Shown: positions 35,701 through 48,474, numbered from the stretch's first letter. The stretch: DNA of 64,000 bases from Rhipidocladum racemiflorum (GCA_036346355.1 CM070583.1:7440001-7504000), one strand, 5' to 3'. Numbers and translations are program-made. Notes: a model not told the origin generated them from the letters alone.

Positions 35701-38700
35701 AGTGAACAGAACCTATCAATTGTTGGTACCTCGGGAGAGGGTCAAACAAAGCAAGTGGCTATTGTTGGTAGACATGATGCGTTGCATGTGATGGGAGTGG
35801 AATCTAAGGATGTTGGAGATTACACATCTCAAAAAATGGATGGGGATACGCTTCGTGTAAAGTTTGATGTTGAAAACTTGTTGCAGAAACATAAGGCAGA
35901 TAGCACGGAAAAAGCAATGGAAATGACAACTGGCAAGGAAGTTGATGAGGAACATCTTTCCATTACTGAAGATCAGATGAGGATAAGTGCTGCTGAAGAG
36001 CAGAGGATGGTTACCGAGGATGGGATTTCTATGGCTGAAGTTGAAATGGGGATAGGTGATAAACTCCAACATGTGCTTTCTGAAGAAGAGCTTTCGTGTG
36101 CTGAAGATGAAGTGGGGTTAATTGAGGATGAAGAACAGTGTGAAGTCGGTGGGACCTCTACATCTGCTGAAACAGATATCCATGAGTCACCACAGGATGA
36201 TGTGGATCCACAAGCACTGCGGATGATGCTTCAAGAACTCGCTGACAAAAACTATTCGATGGGAAACAAGCTTTTCATTTTTCCAGAGGTCGTGAAAGCT
36301 GATTCGGTTATTGATCTTTATTTAAATCGTGACCTATCGGCTTTGGCCAGTGAGCCCGACGTCCTCATCAAAGGAGCGTTCAACGGTTGGAGATGGAGGC
36401 TTTTCACTGAAAGATTGCACAAGAGCGAACTGGGAGGGGATTGGTGGCATTGCAAATTGTACATACCCAAGCAGGCATACAGATTAGACTTTGTGTTCTT
36501 TAACGGTCGCACAGTCTATGAAAATAATGGTAATAATGATTTTGAGGTACAAATAGAAAGCACTATGGATGAATATCTGTTTGAGGATTTCTTGGTTGAA
36601 GCAAAGAAAAGGGAACTTGAGAGACTTGCTATTGAAGAAGCTGAAAGGAGGAGACAGACGGAAGAACAGCGGCGAATGGAGGAAGAAAGGGCTGCAGATG
36701 AAGCTGACAGGGCACAAGCAAAGGCCGAGGTAGAGATGAAAAAGAATAAATTGCACAATATGTTGGGTTTAGCCAAAAAATGTGCTGATAACTTGTGGTA
36801 CATAGAGCCTAGCACATATAGACGAGGGGATAATGTCAGGCTGTACTATAATAGAAACTCGAGGCCACTTGTGCATAATACTGATATCTGGATGCATGGT
36901 GGTTATAACAATTGGACTGATGGACTCTCTATTGCTGAAAGTCTTGTTAAATGTGATGACAAAGAAGGTGATTGGTGGTATGCAGATGGTACGGCATCTC
37001 ATACTTTCCCAACTTGGTATCGTATAGCATTATGACATACTTTCTGATGCTAGCATAGTGCTCCTATAAATATACCATGGATTTCCTTGTTTTAGTAATA
37101 TCACGAATAAAAATGTATAGTAACTTGAAGCATATAAGATTTGCAGTTACCTACTGACGTTGGTTTCTTGAAGTACACACCTGATGAGAGGAATGTAATA
37201 TCTATCTTAGATGCTAAAAGTTTGCTATGTACTCCATTAAACACATCAGTAACACCTAGCTTTTCCTTATGTACAGTTATTTTACCCGAAAAAGCATTTG
37301 TGTTGGACTGGGTTTTTGCTGATGGGCCACCAGGGAATGCAAGGAATTATGACAACAATGGTCGACAGGATTTTCATGCTATTCTTCCAAACATCATGAC
37401 TGAGGAAGACTATTGGGTGGAAGAAGAACATAGCATCTATACAAGGCTTCTGAAAGAGAGGAAAGAAAGGGAGGAGGCTACCAAAAGAAAGGTTAGTTGC
37501 AACAGAATCTTTGCATATACATTTGGATCATTTTAACCAGGATTGCATAGCTTGGTTCTGGTGTACTTCATCGGGTAAACACTAACCAGTGGAACTTGTT
37601 TGTAGCTGACCAATGCCACATGTAAAATCACAAGTTACAACTTCATCCATGGCCAAATTCGACCATGGCAAATCACTGTTGGCTGTTAACCAGCCGTGAG
37701 CTGGCAAATTTCATTTTTTAAAAAACTATTTTCCACATTCAAATATATGCTTCCATCAAAATTTATCCGAGCCCACTTTATAGTCTTCCAAAAACAACAG
37801 AATTAACTTAGCCATTTAGATCAATCTTCACTTCAAACTTGCAAGTCAATTTCCTATTGGAGCTGACTGGTTTGTCCAGTAGCTGGTGATGACCCACACA
37901 TTTAGCACCGTTTATTCAGAATTTTGGTTGTACCATACTATCAAAGACAAAAGTAATTGTTCTTTTTGGTGGATATATCTGACGTTTGAACATCAGATAC
38001 GATCATGATTCTTCTGTTGACTTTTATCCTTTTTGCTTGCACAGTCTGAGAGAAGGGCAAAAATGAAAGCTGCGATGAAGGAAAAAACTATGAGAATGTT
38101 TCTACTTTCCCAGAAACACATTTTTTATACTGAACCGCTTGAAATACGTGCTGGAACCACCGTGGATGTGCTGTACAATCCTTCTAATACAGTATTAAAT
38201 GGAAAGCCAGAGGTTTGGTTTCGATGCTCTTTTAACCGTTGGATGCATCCAGGTGGTGTGTTGCCACCCCAGAAGATGGTGAAAGCAAAAGATAACTCGC
38301 TCTTAAAAGCAGCAGGTTTTGAGCTAGTCTTATTACATCTTTGTTCTTACAAGACACTTCCTCCGTTTCACAATGGTTATAGTTTTAGCATTCAAAATTT
38401 TTATCAAAAAGGTTTCTCACATTCTAATGCAATTTTAGAGGTAACATGATCTTTGTACCCTTTATCAATGCAGCCACCTATTTAGCTAATCTGTTCAGCT
38501 ACCCTTCATTAATCACAAATGGGATGAATTAAATGAGGGTAGACAAGTCATTTTCCACGTCTCCTTATTTTGTGTGAATTAATTAGAACTACAACCATTG
38601 TGAAACGTAGGGAGTACTTTTCTGGAACACATGTATTGATATACTCCCTCTGTTCCTGAATACATGTCATTCTAGCTTTCAAATTTTATTTCGAAATATA

Positions 38701-41700
38701 TGTCATTCTACAATTTCGAGACAACTTTTAATTGTTTTTTTCCTTTGCATACCCATACCATTCATTATTCCCAATGTTATTTATTGCTATGGAATAGACT
38801 AACACACACCATTGAAAAGCAATAAGTGAGCTAATGAAGGAGGGCGATTTAGTCATTTCTACACATGCCTTGGTTGAATTGCAAAATCCTAAAACGTCAT
38901 CTATTTAGGAACGGAAGTAGTACATTTTTATGCCATTAGTATGGTCAGGGCTATTTTGTCCATAGATGGTATCTGATATCTACTTATTGAAACCCGAATC
39001 AAAAGGTGACCTAGTTCAATTATTCAGTAGAGCTAGCTAGGTTAATGGCATAAGGGATGTGTTACTATAAGCAGGCTGTAACCTGGAGAATCTAGCTGGT
39101 ATAATGCCTTGAAGGTAGTATTATTTATAGGCCTACTTTGCTTTGATATCTTTATGTTGTGGCCAGAAGAATTCAAACCGCTGCTTGCCCCCTAAACCAG
39201 CCACTCAAGACTTGGCAAAAGGTGGCAATTTGGTGGCCAAACTTGGTCAAATTTCTGTTAAATTCGGTGTGCTTCTGTTTAGCTTGCTTTTGGAACCTTG
39301 GTTTGCAATATTCATGTTTTGGGGCATTACTTATCCTTCAGTGACATGTTCCTTGTCCAGTTAATTGTTCTCTCAAGTGACATGTTCCTTGTCCAGTTAG
39401 CTTCCTTAATTGTTCTCTCAAGTGACATGTTCCTTGTCCAGTTAGCGTTCCGCCGGATGCCTATATGATGGACTTTGTTTTTTCTGAGTCGGAAGAAGGT
39501 GGAATATATGACAACAGGAATGGAGTGGACTATCATATTCCTGTTTCTGGTTCAACCGCAAAACAGACTCCCATGCATATTGTCCACATTGCTGTTGAGA
39601 TGGCTCCCGTTGCAAAGGTAATCCATATATCCATGTTAAATTTCTGTGATTAGCAACAGGTGAGATGTTGTCACCTTTTCCCTTGTTTTTCTGTGCACAG
39701 CATAATACCATGCTTTGTAATGACCAATGTTATCACAGGTTGGAGGTCTTGGTGATGTTGTTACAAGTCTTTCACGTGCTGTTCAAGATTTAGGCCATAA
39801 TGTTGAGGTTATTCTTCCAAAGTACGATTGTTTGAATCTGAGCAATGTAAGTTGAAGTACTGTGCTACATCTTGTTTTCTGCCCTTTTATAATGTTTTTT
39901 TCCTTCTTCAATTCTGTTAGTGGCTTTTTCGATAGAACTGAAGTTGACTTCTGTACTTAGAGCATATAAATCTACTATTATACTGTATATGAATGAGCAC
40001 TTTGTAGGTTATTCCTTTCTTAGTTGCAGGTTAGTGCTAATTTTGTAGAGTGCCTTGGATTGTTTGAACTGGAACGTATTATATCATGTACAACTTTTCT
40101 TGTTTGATTTATATTAGTTTGCGAATTCTTTTTTATGTTCTGTGCCCTTCATGTGCAAGAACCATGGAGGCAAAGACAAATGTAGCAGAAAAACCCAAGA
40201 GAGAAAAAAGTGGATATGCGACATAGTTTATATCTGTTATTAATTATGTTGCATCCATTTCAATGCAGGTGAGAAATTTACATTGTCATCAAAGTTTTTC
40301 TTGGGGTGGTACAGAAATAAAAGTATGGTTTGGACTAGTCGAAGACCTCTCTGTTTACTTCTTGGAACCTCAAAATAGGTATGCAGCAGTTAATGTACAG
40401 CTCCATAGATATAAAAGCATAATTATTACTCTTTTTACAAAAATTATTGGGCTAGAACCTTCTACTCGTTTCTAATGCATAATTGCTTTGTGATGTTGTC
40501 AATAAATCTTAACTAGTTTCTTTAGTTCATACAACTACTATTGTCTTAGATAGTAGAGATGCTACTTAGATGAAATCATTGGTCCTGGCAGGCAAATGCA
40601 CTGGTTGAAAATTAGTTATAATGATATTGTGCGAGATTGGTGGCTCCATGATCCCTTTTGGGGTAGGATGTTATTGATATATGGAACTATATTTAAATTC
40701 AGGTAACTGCTGTCATCATAGAGTAGAGATGCTACTTAGTTGGAATCACTGGTCCTTGCACGCAAATGCACTGGTTAAAAACTAGTTACAATAATGATAT
40801 GCGAGATTGACAGCAGCAATACCAATTGCCACAACTTCACAAAAGAGTTTAAACAAAGTTTGAAATGATTCCCTTGATAGCACAATACCGAAACGTTTAA
40901 GTTGGACTAAGCAATTATACTGTCCCATGCTACACTATTAATTATCACCAAATTAAAATAACTAGTATCATCTAGGGTGGCAAATGTTCAACATGATCAA
41001 TGTCAAAGGGGTCGTAACAAGTTCGGGTATTTAACTAAACCTTAAGACCAAATTAAAGTACATTGTGTAAAAGTAAACATGCATAATTTAAAATAACATA
41101 TGCATTTTATAAACTTGAGATCAACATTATCAAGGAAGACTTGCCTCGAACAGGCTCTTGTTCCTGGTCTGGACCTTGGTTGAGTTGCCTCGACACACTC
41201 GTACACTCTTGACGCTTCAATGTCTACACAAATCGAGAAACGAGCAACAAATAAATCAAAACGAAGAGCAAATATGTTCTAAAAATCAAATAAAATTCAT
41301 AATTAAATAGAGCTTGAATTTACAAATTTTTAGAGACTGGAATCGCCTCAATCGGAGCTCATATGAGGGAGTACTGACTCTCGGACGATCAAAATTAAAA
41401 GAAAAGAGAAAGGGCACTGTTCATCACATACTATAGATAGAGGGGTACTGTTCATACACGAAAGACATCACACAGTGCGCTACTCTCTAATGTGCGCAAG
41501 GAGCAAGGGCAAGTGTTGGGCTTCGACCGAACCAAGAGGAGCTACGATGAATATACTTCGGTAAAACGTAAAATTCGTCGCCTACGGTTCACCAAAATTG
41601 AAATCGTTTGAGGGGTTACCTTCACGACCATCAATGGCACAAAGTGACGTGAATGGTTTTGGAAGAGATGCTCCGGAGCTTCGAGAAGCTTGCAAGAGCA

Positions 41701-44700
41701 CGTCGGCCAATGTTCGGTTCGCGCTCCAGGTGTTGCGACGTTTCGAGCAAACAAAGGCACAAGAGGGTGGGATGAATAGAGGAACAGGTAGAGCAATGAG
41801 AGAGGATCCCAGTGCTCTCTTTAAATAGGCTTGGGGTGGCTCGTAGAGATAGATACGGTTTGTTTAAAGAAGAGTCCGATCCGAGTCAAACTTAAATTTC
41901 TCCCGAAAAAGAGGAGATTAGGATGGCAAATTTGTGGGGATTGGATGAGGATAAGGCTATACACGTATTGGACACGAAATCGGAGAGAACTTGAAGGATT
42001 GGAGCTCCCAAAAGTTGACCATGGAGACAAGAAAGAAGAACCATACATGCTGGTTGCAGCTACTGGAGGTTGAAGATGATATGACATGTGGGCCCAATTC
42101 ACTGTTCATTTTCGAATTTAATTAATGCTGAAAATAAAAGGCTTTGAAACTATAGTAAATAAAGCTCAAAAATTTTGAAAAAATTCTCAAAAATACTTTG
42201 GAATATTTTCAACTTACTATAAAAATTTCAGATTTTTTGAGTTATAATTTAGCTACAGTTAATCTTTTGTAAAATTGAAAATAGAAAAATAATTTTATAA
42301 ATTCCAAAAAATTCATCAAAAGTCTTAAAACATTAAAAATAAGTAATAAAATATTATTTTGTAAATTTTGGGGTGTTACAACTCTCTTATGGTTTACCTT
42401 GCATCTTTATATTTCTTAAAAATACTATATCTATAGAGATCAAACTCTATAAATGTTTCTTTTTTCTATGGATAGCAGCATCTTGATTTTGATTTAGCAT
42501 TATTTTATTTGTGTTTCTTTTTTGTCTTCAGTATTGTTATCCCTCTCTATGATTCCTGGTTATGCATTGAGCATGACCAGTTCAGTTAGGACAATAGGAA
42601 GTGAGTGTTCTTAGTTCAACACAACCTAGCCTTGGTCAAGCTGTGGTAGCGCAATGTTCAGGGCTTGGCCAGGCTTAACATGGGAGGTTTGAGAATGGGC
42701 TTGCCAGCTTGAAACACACCAGGGTCTTTGGTCGCCTGGCTTGGCAAGTGTTCAGGTCTAGTTTGTGACCTTCTTTATCCTTGAGCACGCATTTGACTGG
42801 CGTATTTCAATTTCTCTATGTCATAGCGATGAATTGTAAGTCCTATTTACAAACTTCATGGCATCATATTACCAAAACAACATATGTAGGATGCAGCAGG
42901 CTTAAGAAACAAAACACACTGTTGGGGATTTTGCTTGTCGGAGACTTCACAAATAACCATTCTAGCATTTCTTTTTCCAGGATGTTTGGGATCGGATGTG
43001 TATATGGAAGGAATGATGACCGTAGATTTGGCTTCTTCTGTCGTTCTGCTCTAGAGTTTCTCCTTCAGAATGGATCTTCTCCAGTAAGTGTTATTTATAA
43101 TAATAGAGGTTACATTTTTTTTTCTGTTACACCTTATCTTCTTGTTTGCCATGCCTGCAGTACCTTATGTCCAAAAACTTGTAGTAAGAATGCAGATTTC
43201 TGTTTCTTTACTAACTTATGTGCCATGTTAGATTTTCCTTTCCTAATCTGTTAACTGAATGCTGCTTTTGTATTCACAATGGTTACCTTGTTTGTTTCTC
43301 CGTTTCACTTCCGCGATAAAACTGCTGTTATTTTATCCTCCTGACAGCATATAATACATTGCCATGATTGGTCAAGTGCTCCGGTTGCCTGGCTATACAA
43401 GGAACACTATGCAAAATCCAGGTTGGCAAATGCCCGGGTTGTATTTACCATCCACAATCTTGAATTTGGAGCACATTATATTGGTAAAGCAATGACGTAC
43501 TGCGATAAAGCCACAACTGTGAGTGCCTGTTTTATAGATTTTAATATCGTGTTTGGCACACTTATGTGTGACAAAAGAATTCTTTTTCATATATTATTGA
43601 GTCATATTCTTGTGTTTTGTATATTCAACTGCTTTTTACATTCCATGCAGGTTTCTCATACATATTCAAGGGAAGTGGCTGGTCATGGTGCTATCGCTCC
43701 TCATCGTGGAAAATTCTACGGCATTCTCAATGGAATTGATCCAGATATCTGGGATCCATATACTGACAACTTTATCCCGGTACACTGGTCATCATAGTCG
43801 AGTACATTTCTTTTGTATTGTCTAGCTATGTTTTTCAAATCTATTTGAACTTGGTAAATTGAAAAAAAAAAGCTCCAGTAATTACACAGTTATGTTTGTT
43901 CCAACAAGGACCTAATTTTTGCTTGGGTTGCCCCTTATGTGCACTCAGAAGTTGAATAATCATTTCAACTAATGTGTATGTGATGCTTGCCTTAATATGC
44001 ATCTCCATTCATGCCTTGGCTGTCAACCGAGTGTCCATAGTGTAAACACATACCAATGTCACTGGTATTTTTGTGCCTATAGCTCTTTACTTCATACTAT
44101 TTCAGGTGCATTATACTTCTGAGAATGTTGTTGAAGGCAAGAGTGCTGCGAAAAAGGCATTGCAGCAGAAGCTTGGATTACAGCAAACTGATGTCCCTAT
44201 AGTCGGAATCGTCACTCGACTGACAGCCCAGAAGGGAATCCACCTCATCAAACATGCAATTCATCGGACTCTTGAATGCAACGGACAGGTCCGCCCTTTT
44301 TGAATAAATTTCTAATCCGTCCTTTTTGAATAAATTTCAAATGTTATCTTTAGAAATTGCTTCTTTGTAATTGTTTTTTTTTTGTGTTCTTCAAAGCTTA
44401 AAAGGTGAAAATGATGTGTTTGGTTTCTAGGTGGTTTTGCTTGGTTCAGCTCCAGATTCTCGAATACAAAGTGATTTTTGCAACATGGCCGATAGTCTTC
44501 ATGGTTTATATCACGGTCGGGTGAGGCTTTGTCTAACCTACGATGAGCCTCTTTCGCATCTGGTGAGCTCCGACACCCTACACCATCTAGTCCTCATTAA
44601 ACGAGCTGGAAAATTGCTGTATAATACAAATTCATGATCCTGCTACAGATATATGCTGGCTCCGACTTCGTTCTTGTCCCGTCTATTTTTGAACCCTGTG

Positions 44701-45179
44701 GCTTAACCCAACTTGTTGCCATGCGGTATGGATCCATTCCTATCGTTCGGAGAACTGGAGGTGCTTACTCTTTGTTGCCATTGTGCTAGCTGCACTGCTT
44801 TTGCTCACAGTGAGCTGAACCTGAAACCTGTCTTTTGCATTGCAGGACTCTATGACACCGTTTTTGACGTAGACCATGATAAGGACCGGGCTCAGTCCCA
44901 TGGTCTTGACCCGAATGGATTCAGCTTCGATGGAGCTGACAGCAACGGTGTGGATTACGGGCTGAACAGGCAAGTACAAGCGCCTCACAATCGCATAAAT
45001 CCCAATTCACAAGCGCCTCACCACATTGTTCGGTACTTCATTTCAGAGCAATCTCGGCTTGGTTTGACGCCCGCGACTGGTTCCACTCCCTCTGCAAGAG
45101 GGTCATGGAGCAAGACTGGTCATGGAACCGGCCTGCTCTGGACTACATGGAGCTGTACCATTCGGCACGCAAATCCTGA
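32778..45179 (+). CDS. SSIII: Starch synthase III (Dull1/SSIIIa type), complete, 16 exons
   Basis: SSIII transfers glucose from ADP-glucose onto alpha-1,4-glucan chains in plastids. Exons: 32778-32879, 33833-33896, 33980-36988, 37277-37491, 38045-38315, 39442-39617, 39739-39846, 40269-40378, 42981-43083, 43348-43518, 43651-43779, 44106-44288, 44431-44562, 44649-44760, 44846-44969 and 45047-45179. They join in frame to 1,713 residues, within the family's length. The start MEMALRPQSP matches grass homologues. Order: plastid transit-like N-terminus (~1-55), acidic ~34-residue repeats (~140-380), QSIV repeats (~426-640), three starch-binding domains (~819-916, 992-1090, 1157-1265) and the GT5 catalytic domain (~1268-1713). 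KVGGL spans the exon 6/7 junction (K1279); the second loop RTGGL is at 1626-1630. The last intron uses a GC donor. All exons are open, so the gene looks functional. GC-AG use and repeat number are its oddities. Confidence 0.96.
34230..34950 (+). repeat. Acidic repeat array in SSIII exon 3
   Basis: About eight diverged units of roughly 32-36 residues, each with a GEVDAVDEAG core followed by EEDIFEVDLSG and a Ser/Ala/Asn spacer (GNALSS-type). Strongly acidic. Comparable but differently arranged acidic repeats occur in grass SSIII proteins. Confidence 0.85.
35090..35735 (+). repeat. QSIV-type repeat array in SSIII exon 3
   Basis: About 14-15 units of 14-15 residues with an (H/P)EQ-x-QSIV-x(5) pattern. 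Three adjacent double units, PEQIQSIVGSSKQHQSIVAF-like, are nearly identical at the DNA level (35380-35620), a sign of recent tandem duplication. This corresponds to the repeat region described in maize Dull1. Confidence 0.9.
38357..38614. mobile_element. Stowaway-like MITE in SSIII intron 5
   Basis: The left end CTTCCTCCGTTTCACAATGG is mirrored by CCATTGTGAAACGTAGGGAG at the right. It is flanked by CA on the left and TA on the right, so one copy of the TA duplication has mutated. It begins 42 bp after the exon 5 donor. Confidence 0.8.
38644..38920. mobile_element. Second Stowaway MITE in SSIII intron 5
   Basis: It begins CTCCCTCTGTTCCTGAATAC and ends GGAACGGAAGTAG. TA flanks both ends (38642-38643 and 38921-38922), the Stowaway duplication. 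277 bp, only 30 bp from the preceding MITE. Confidence 0.88.
39338..39446 (+). repeat. Triplicated splice-acceptor region before SSIII exon 6
   Basis: The phrase AGTGACATGTTCCTTGTCCA followed by GTTA occurs three times (starting near 39340, 39376 and 39421), with copies of TAATTGTTCTCTCA between them. Each copy contains a TTGTCCAG that could act as an acceptor. The third is used, since only joining at 39442 keeps the frame into VPPDAYMMDFVF. Confidence 0.9.
40553..40810. repeat. Diverged direct duplication in SSIII intron 8
   Basis: A ~90 bp phrase containing GTAGAGATGCTACTTAG, GGCAAATGCACTGGTT and GCGAGATTG appears at 40553-40640 and again at 40722-40810. Confidence 0.7.
40960..42380 (-). 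mobile_element. LTR-like insertion in SSIII intron 8
   Basis: This 1.4 kb stretch explains much of the 2.6 kb intron. Phrases such as TTATAAACTTGAGATCAACAT and AAGGAAGACTTGCCTCG resemble the right half of the LTRs at 47092-54252 and 54389-59112, and it ends GGGGTGTTACA (42370-42380) like the first of those (GATGTTACA). No matching TGTGGGACC start was found, so it looks 5'-truncated. Orientation is uncertain. Confidence 0.5.
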
Positions 45180-45490
45180 GACCCAGCAGAACCAATGGCG
45201 ACAAGAACATACGAGTTCCTGCGACATTGCTGTACAGGCCCTGTCCTTCGGTTAGTCCCCTACTCCGAAGGACAATCGGAAAAGACAGTAACAATAATAC
45301 AGCGCACAAATATGGCAGAAGTCTATACTCGAGATAGTTGCAGATAGTCTCGGTTGGATGCAGAATTCTTTTATTTACAGAGTGGGCAGTTTCAATGTAC
45401 ATGTTTTGCAACGATTTAGATGTGCATTTACATCTTTCTTTGCATTTGAACGGGAAAAACGTAATAAAAGGCTATATTTATCGAATAAAA
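45180..45490 (+). terminator. SSIII 3' UTR with two AATAAA signals
   Basis: After the stop codon about 300 bp of non-coding sequence contains AATAAA at 45463-45468 and again at 45484-45489, plausible polyadenylation signals. Confidence 0.6.
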
Positions 45491-46240
45491 CATAGTTAAT
45501 TGCCCTCAAGGTTCATTTTACATTATTAGGCTTAACAAGGATTAAATTTTAGGAAAGATAACATCAGCGGAACGAAAAACTTTGTAGATGACCCATCTGT
45601 ATGCTACAGTCAATTGGCAAGGTTTGCTTCCTAGTAATTCGCTTCTTTGTGGAACTTTTCCAGGGCAGTTGTTGATTCCTCTCTAAGTGATGAATTTGCT
45701 GTGACAATGCGAGTATATAAAGCATTTAATAAATTATGCACAGAATGCAAGTCTATTATAACTATACGTAAGGTTTATTCAAAATGAATAGCTAATATGG
45801 CTATTTTGCAGTAAAACAATATTTTCAATTGAATACAATAAATAGATTCAACAACAACTATAATAATAATAAAGTTTTGAGATGATTCTCGAAATAAACT
45901 GACACACAGCCTAAACCAATTTCTATTACTTCTATTGTCATATAGCCTCTCTTTCTTTATTTTATAAAATCTAACCTTTGTGTGAAATACCCGATCATTG
46001 TTCATAACCGGGGACACGGCTACTCAAATAGGTTGACATTCTGTAGAGATTATACACTATGAAGGACCGAAAATAGCGATCAGAAGGTGGTGAATGATCA
46101 AAACAATTTTCCCCCCATCAAGGAACCAAACAAAACCTCTGTACATCAAATGAGAACTGAAATATGAAATTTCTAAGAAAATCAGCTCTAGGGCGGTGCT
46201 ACCACCCATGTAGGGACGGCAGCAAAGGATGAATAGTAAA
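45491..46240. other. Gene-free spacer right of SSIII
   Basis: AT-rich, with no supported frame or clear element. Confidence 0.3.
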
Positions 46241-47091
46241 AAATATGCATATGAACAGTAAAACCAGCATAACTACAAAAGCGAAAATTGATGAATCTTT
46301 TGATCGACTAATCAAAAACCCGCAAAACTTGGCGTGCACCTTCATACGGATGTCAGGAACCAATTCCAACCTTTAATCTCAAGAATTGACACCAAAGTTC
46401 TGACCTTTTTCAAGTTTAGTGATGGTGGTACCAAAACGAGGCAAAAACCAGGAAGTAATGGATCTTTTGACCTATGGATCCAAAACTCATGAAAATTGGT
46501 ATGCACCTCCTTATAGATACCAATAACTTATTCCAACATTCAATCACAAGGATTGACGTCAAAGTTTTAACATTTTTAAATTGAGGGAAGAGTGCACTAA
46601 GAAAAAGCAAAAACCAAAATTTTTGTTTCAAAATTACTCGTGGGGTTTTGATGATCTTGGATAACTCCCACTTGTCACAGTAGTAATAAAAAAAACACAA
46701 AAGATTATGGCCTCAAGCACAATCTACACAAATCACTCTACTTTGGCCAAAAAGATCAAATTCCTGCAAGGATTAAGACAAAGTTTGCCTAGATAATTAG
46801 GATACGATTTGAAGAAGATTCATCCATCAAGCATTCATCCTTGGTATAAAATCCATAAGCATTTAGAAAGAGGGGAGGCAAATCCAAATGTGTGGCAAGT
46901 AAAATGCAAGAATTTAAAGTGCAGAATGTAAATTGCAGAATATAAGATGAAATTAAAATTTCATTGCTTTTAGAGGAAGGTTTACAAAGCCTAACAACTA
47001 GGTAGGCAAAGCAAAGGACACAAGGAAACCAAATTCCTTCTCAAAGACTTGAGGGGAGAGGCAACGAGTTTTGCATGTTTCTCAAAGGAAG
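46241..47091. repeat. Repetitive host sequence left of the solo LTR
   Basis: Two diverged tandem copies of ~165 bp (about 46285-46430 and 46450-46600) share GATC(T)TTTGA, CAAAAC..ATGAAAA/GCAAAACTTGG, ATTCCAAC and CAAGGATTGAC-type phrases. The following stretch to 47091 continues after the solo LTR at 54253, so this is the older host, probably itself a retroelement remnant. Confidence 0.45.
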
Positions 47092-48474
47092 TGTGAGACC
47101 CCGGATCAGCTATCCGAAATCTCCCGTGTATTTTCGTACTAGTCCCAGATCAGTAGCTCGTACACACAGGCAACAGTGATACTTCATTGCCGAACATAAC
47201 GAAATTGTAACATAAATAATAAAGTATGGGCCACATGGCCACTTATTACAATACTCAGTCACGAGACCGGAGACACGACAGCGGAAGCAAAAGCGACAAC
47301 AAGCGAACACCAAAAACACCACATGCGACGACAAGACACGCGACTAGCTATCCTGGCACTCTTCCTCGAAGTCATCGGTGTAGAACTCACCATCTTCAGC
47401 TGCGTCCTGGTAGTTCTCTGATGATGACAACAGGTGTAGCACGTGAGTACAAAAGTACTCAGCAAGTCGGGAACGGTATGATTACGTGGGGCTTTCCAAA
47501 GGAAGCTTAGTAAGGTTCTTTTGCACAAAGCCAAATTTTATTAAACCATACTTAAGTGTAATTGTCATAAAGCACATTTTCACAATTATTTTAGCAATTG
47601 AATTATCTAATATTGCAGTGAAGGTTCTATCCACCATCACTAATATAAAGGCTCTAACCGCCAACTTTTAAAAGATCCAGTTTAGTCGCATATGACTCCT
47701 TCCGTCAAAGTATAAAACATGTTCTGTCCACCTTGTTGGCTCAATCCGCCATTACACATTCGAGAGTTCTAACCACTCCCGAACCCTTAAAATAAAACAC
47801 CATTTTGTTTTAAAACCAAAACCAAAGTCTACCAGTATGAAAGCATTCTTTGCTTTGCCCTTTACCGTAGGCACGGCTATTCGAATAGTTTTAACTCTGC
47901 AGAGGTGTACAACTTTACCCACAAGACATGATCGTCTCTTGATGCCATGCAATTAACACACTTCCTTTGGTGTGTCGGCAGAGAGATCATGACAAGGCCT
48001 TTACAATGTATACGCCTAACCCGACCCACCCGCTGAGGTTTCACCGCTGTTAGGGTTCTAGCCACCCAGTCACTGTTCCAAAAAACGGGATTAGGCGCCG
48101 CCTAGGCGCTCATTAGCTCGGCCGCCATGATCCGGTTTTCGGCTGGCCGCTAGGTGTTCCACCGCCTAGGCGGTCGCAGGCGGTCGCAGCGTCGGGCGGG
48201 TTTAGGCGCCATGGAAATCTGCGGCGCAGGCATGGAATCCAGCGGCGCTTAGGCGGCCGACTTTCGGCACAGGGATGAAGCCAAAGCAGGATAAAACATG
48301 TAGGTTGAGCTAACCCTAGAGGACACGGGGCGACGGAGGACTCTTCTGCGGAGCGGAGACACGGGCGCCGCACGGAAAACTCTAGCCGCTGCCGCCGGGT
48401 TACTCTCCGGCCCTCCGCCGCCTCCACGGCCGTCAGCTGTCTCCTAAGCCTATCGCTGCCACATGACAAAGTCA

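Noticed and set aside
37141..37276. Separate start for an SSIII-like gene upstream of exon 4
   Set aside because: The frame is read-through of intron 3; the acceptor at 37276 joins exon 4 in phase with exon 3.
43423..43825. Two extra frames around SSIII exons 10 and 11
   Set aside because: They combine exon and intron sequence; the spliced model accounts for the conserved residues.
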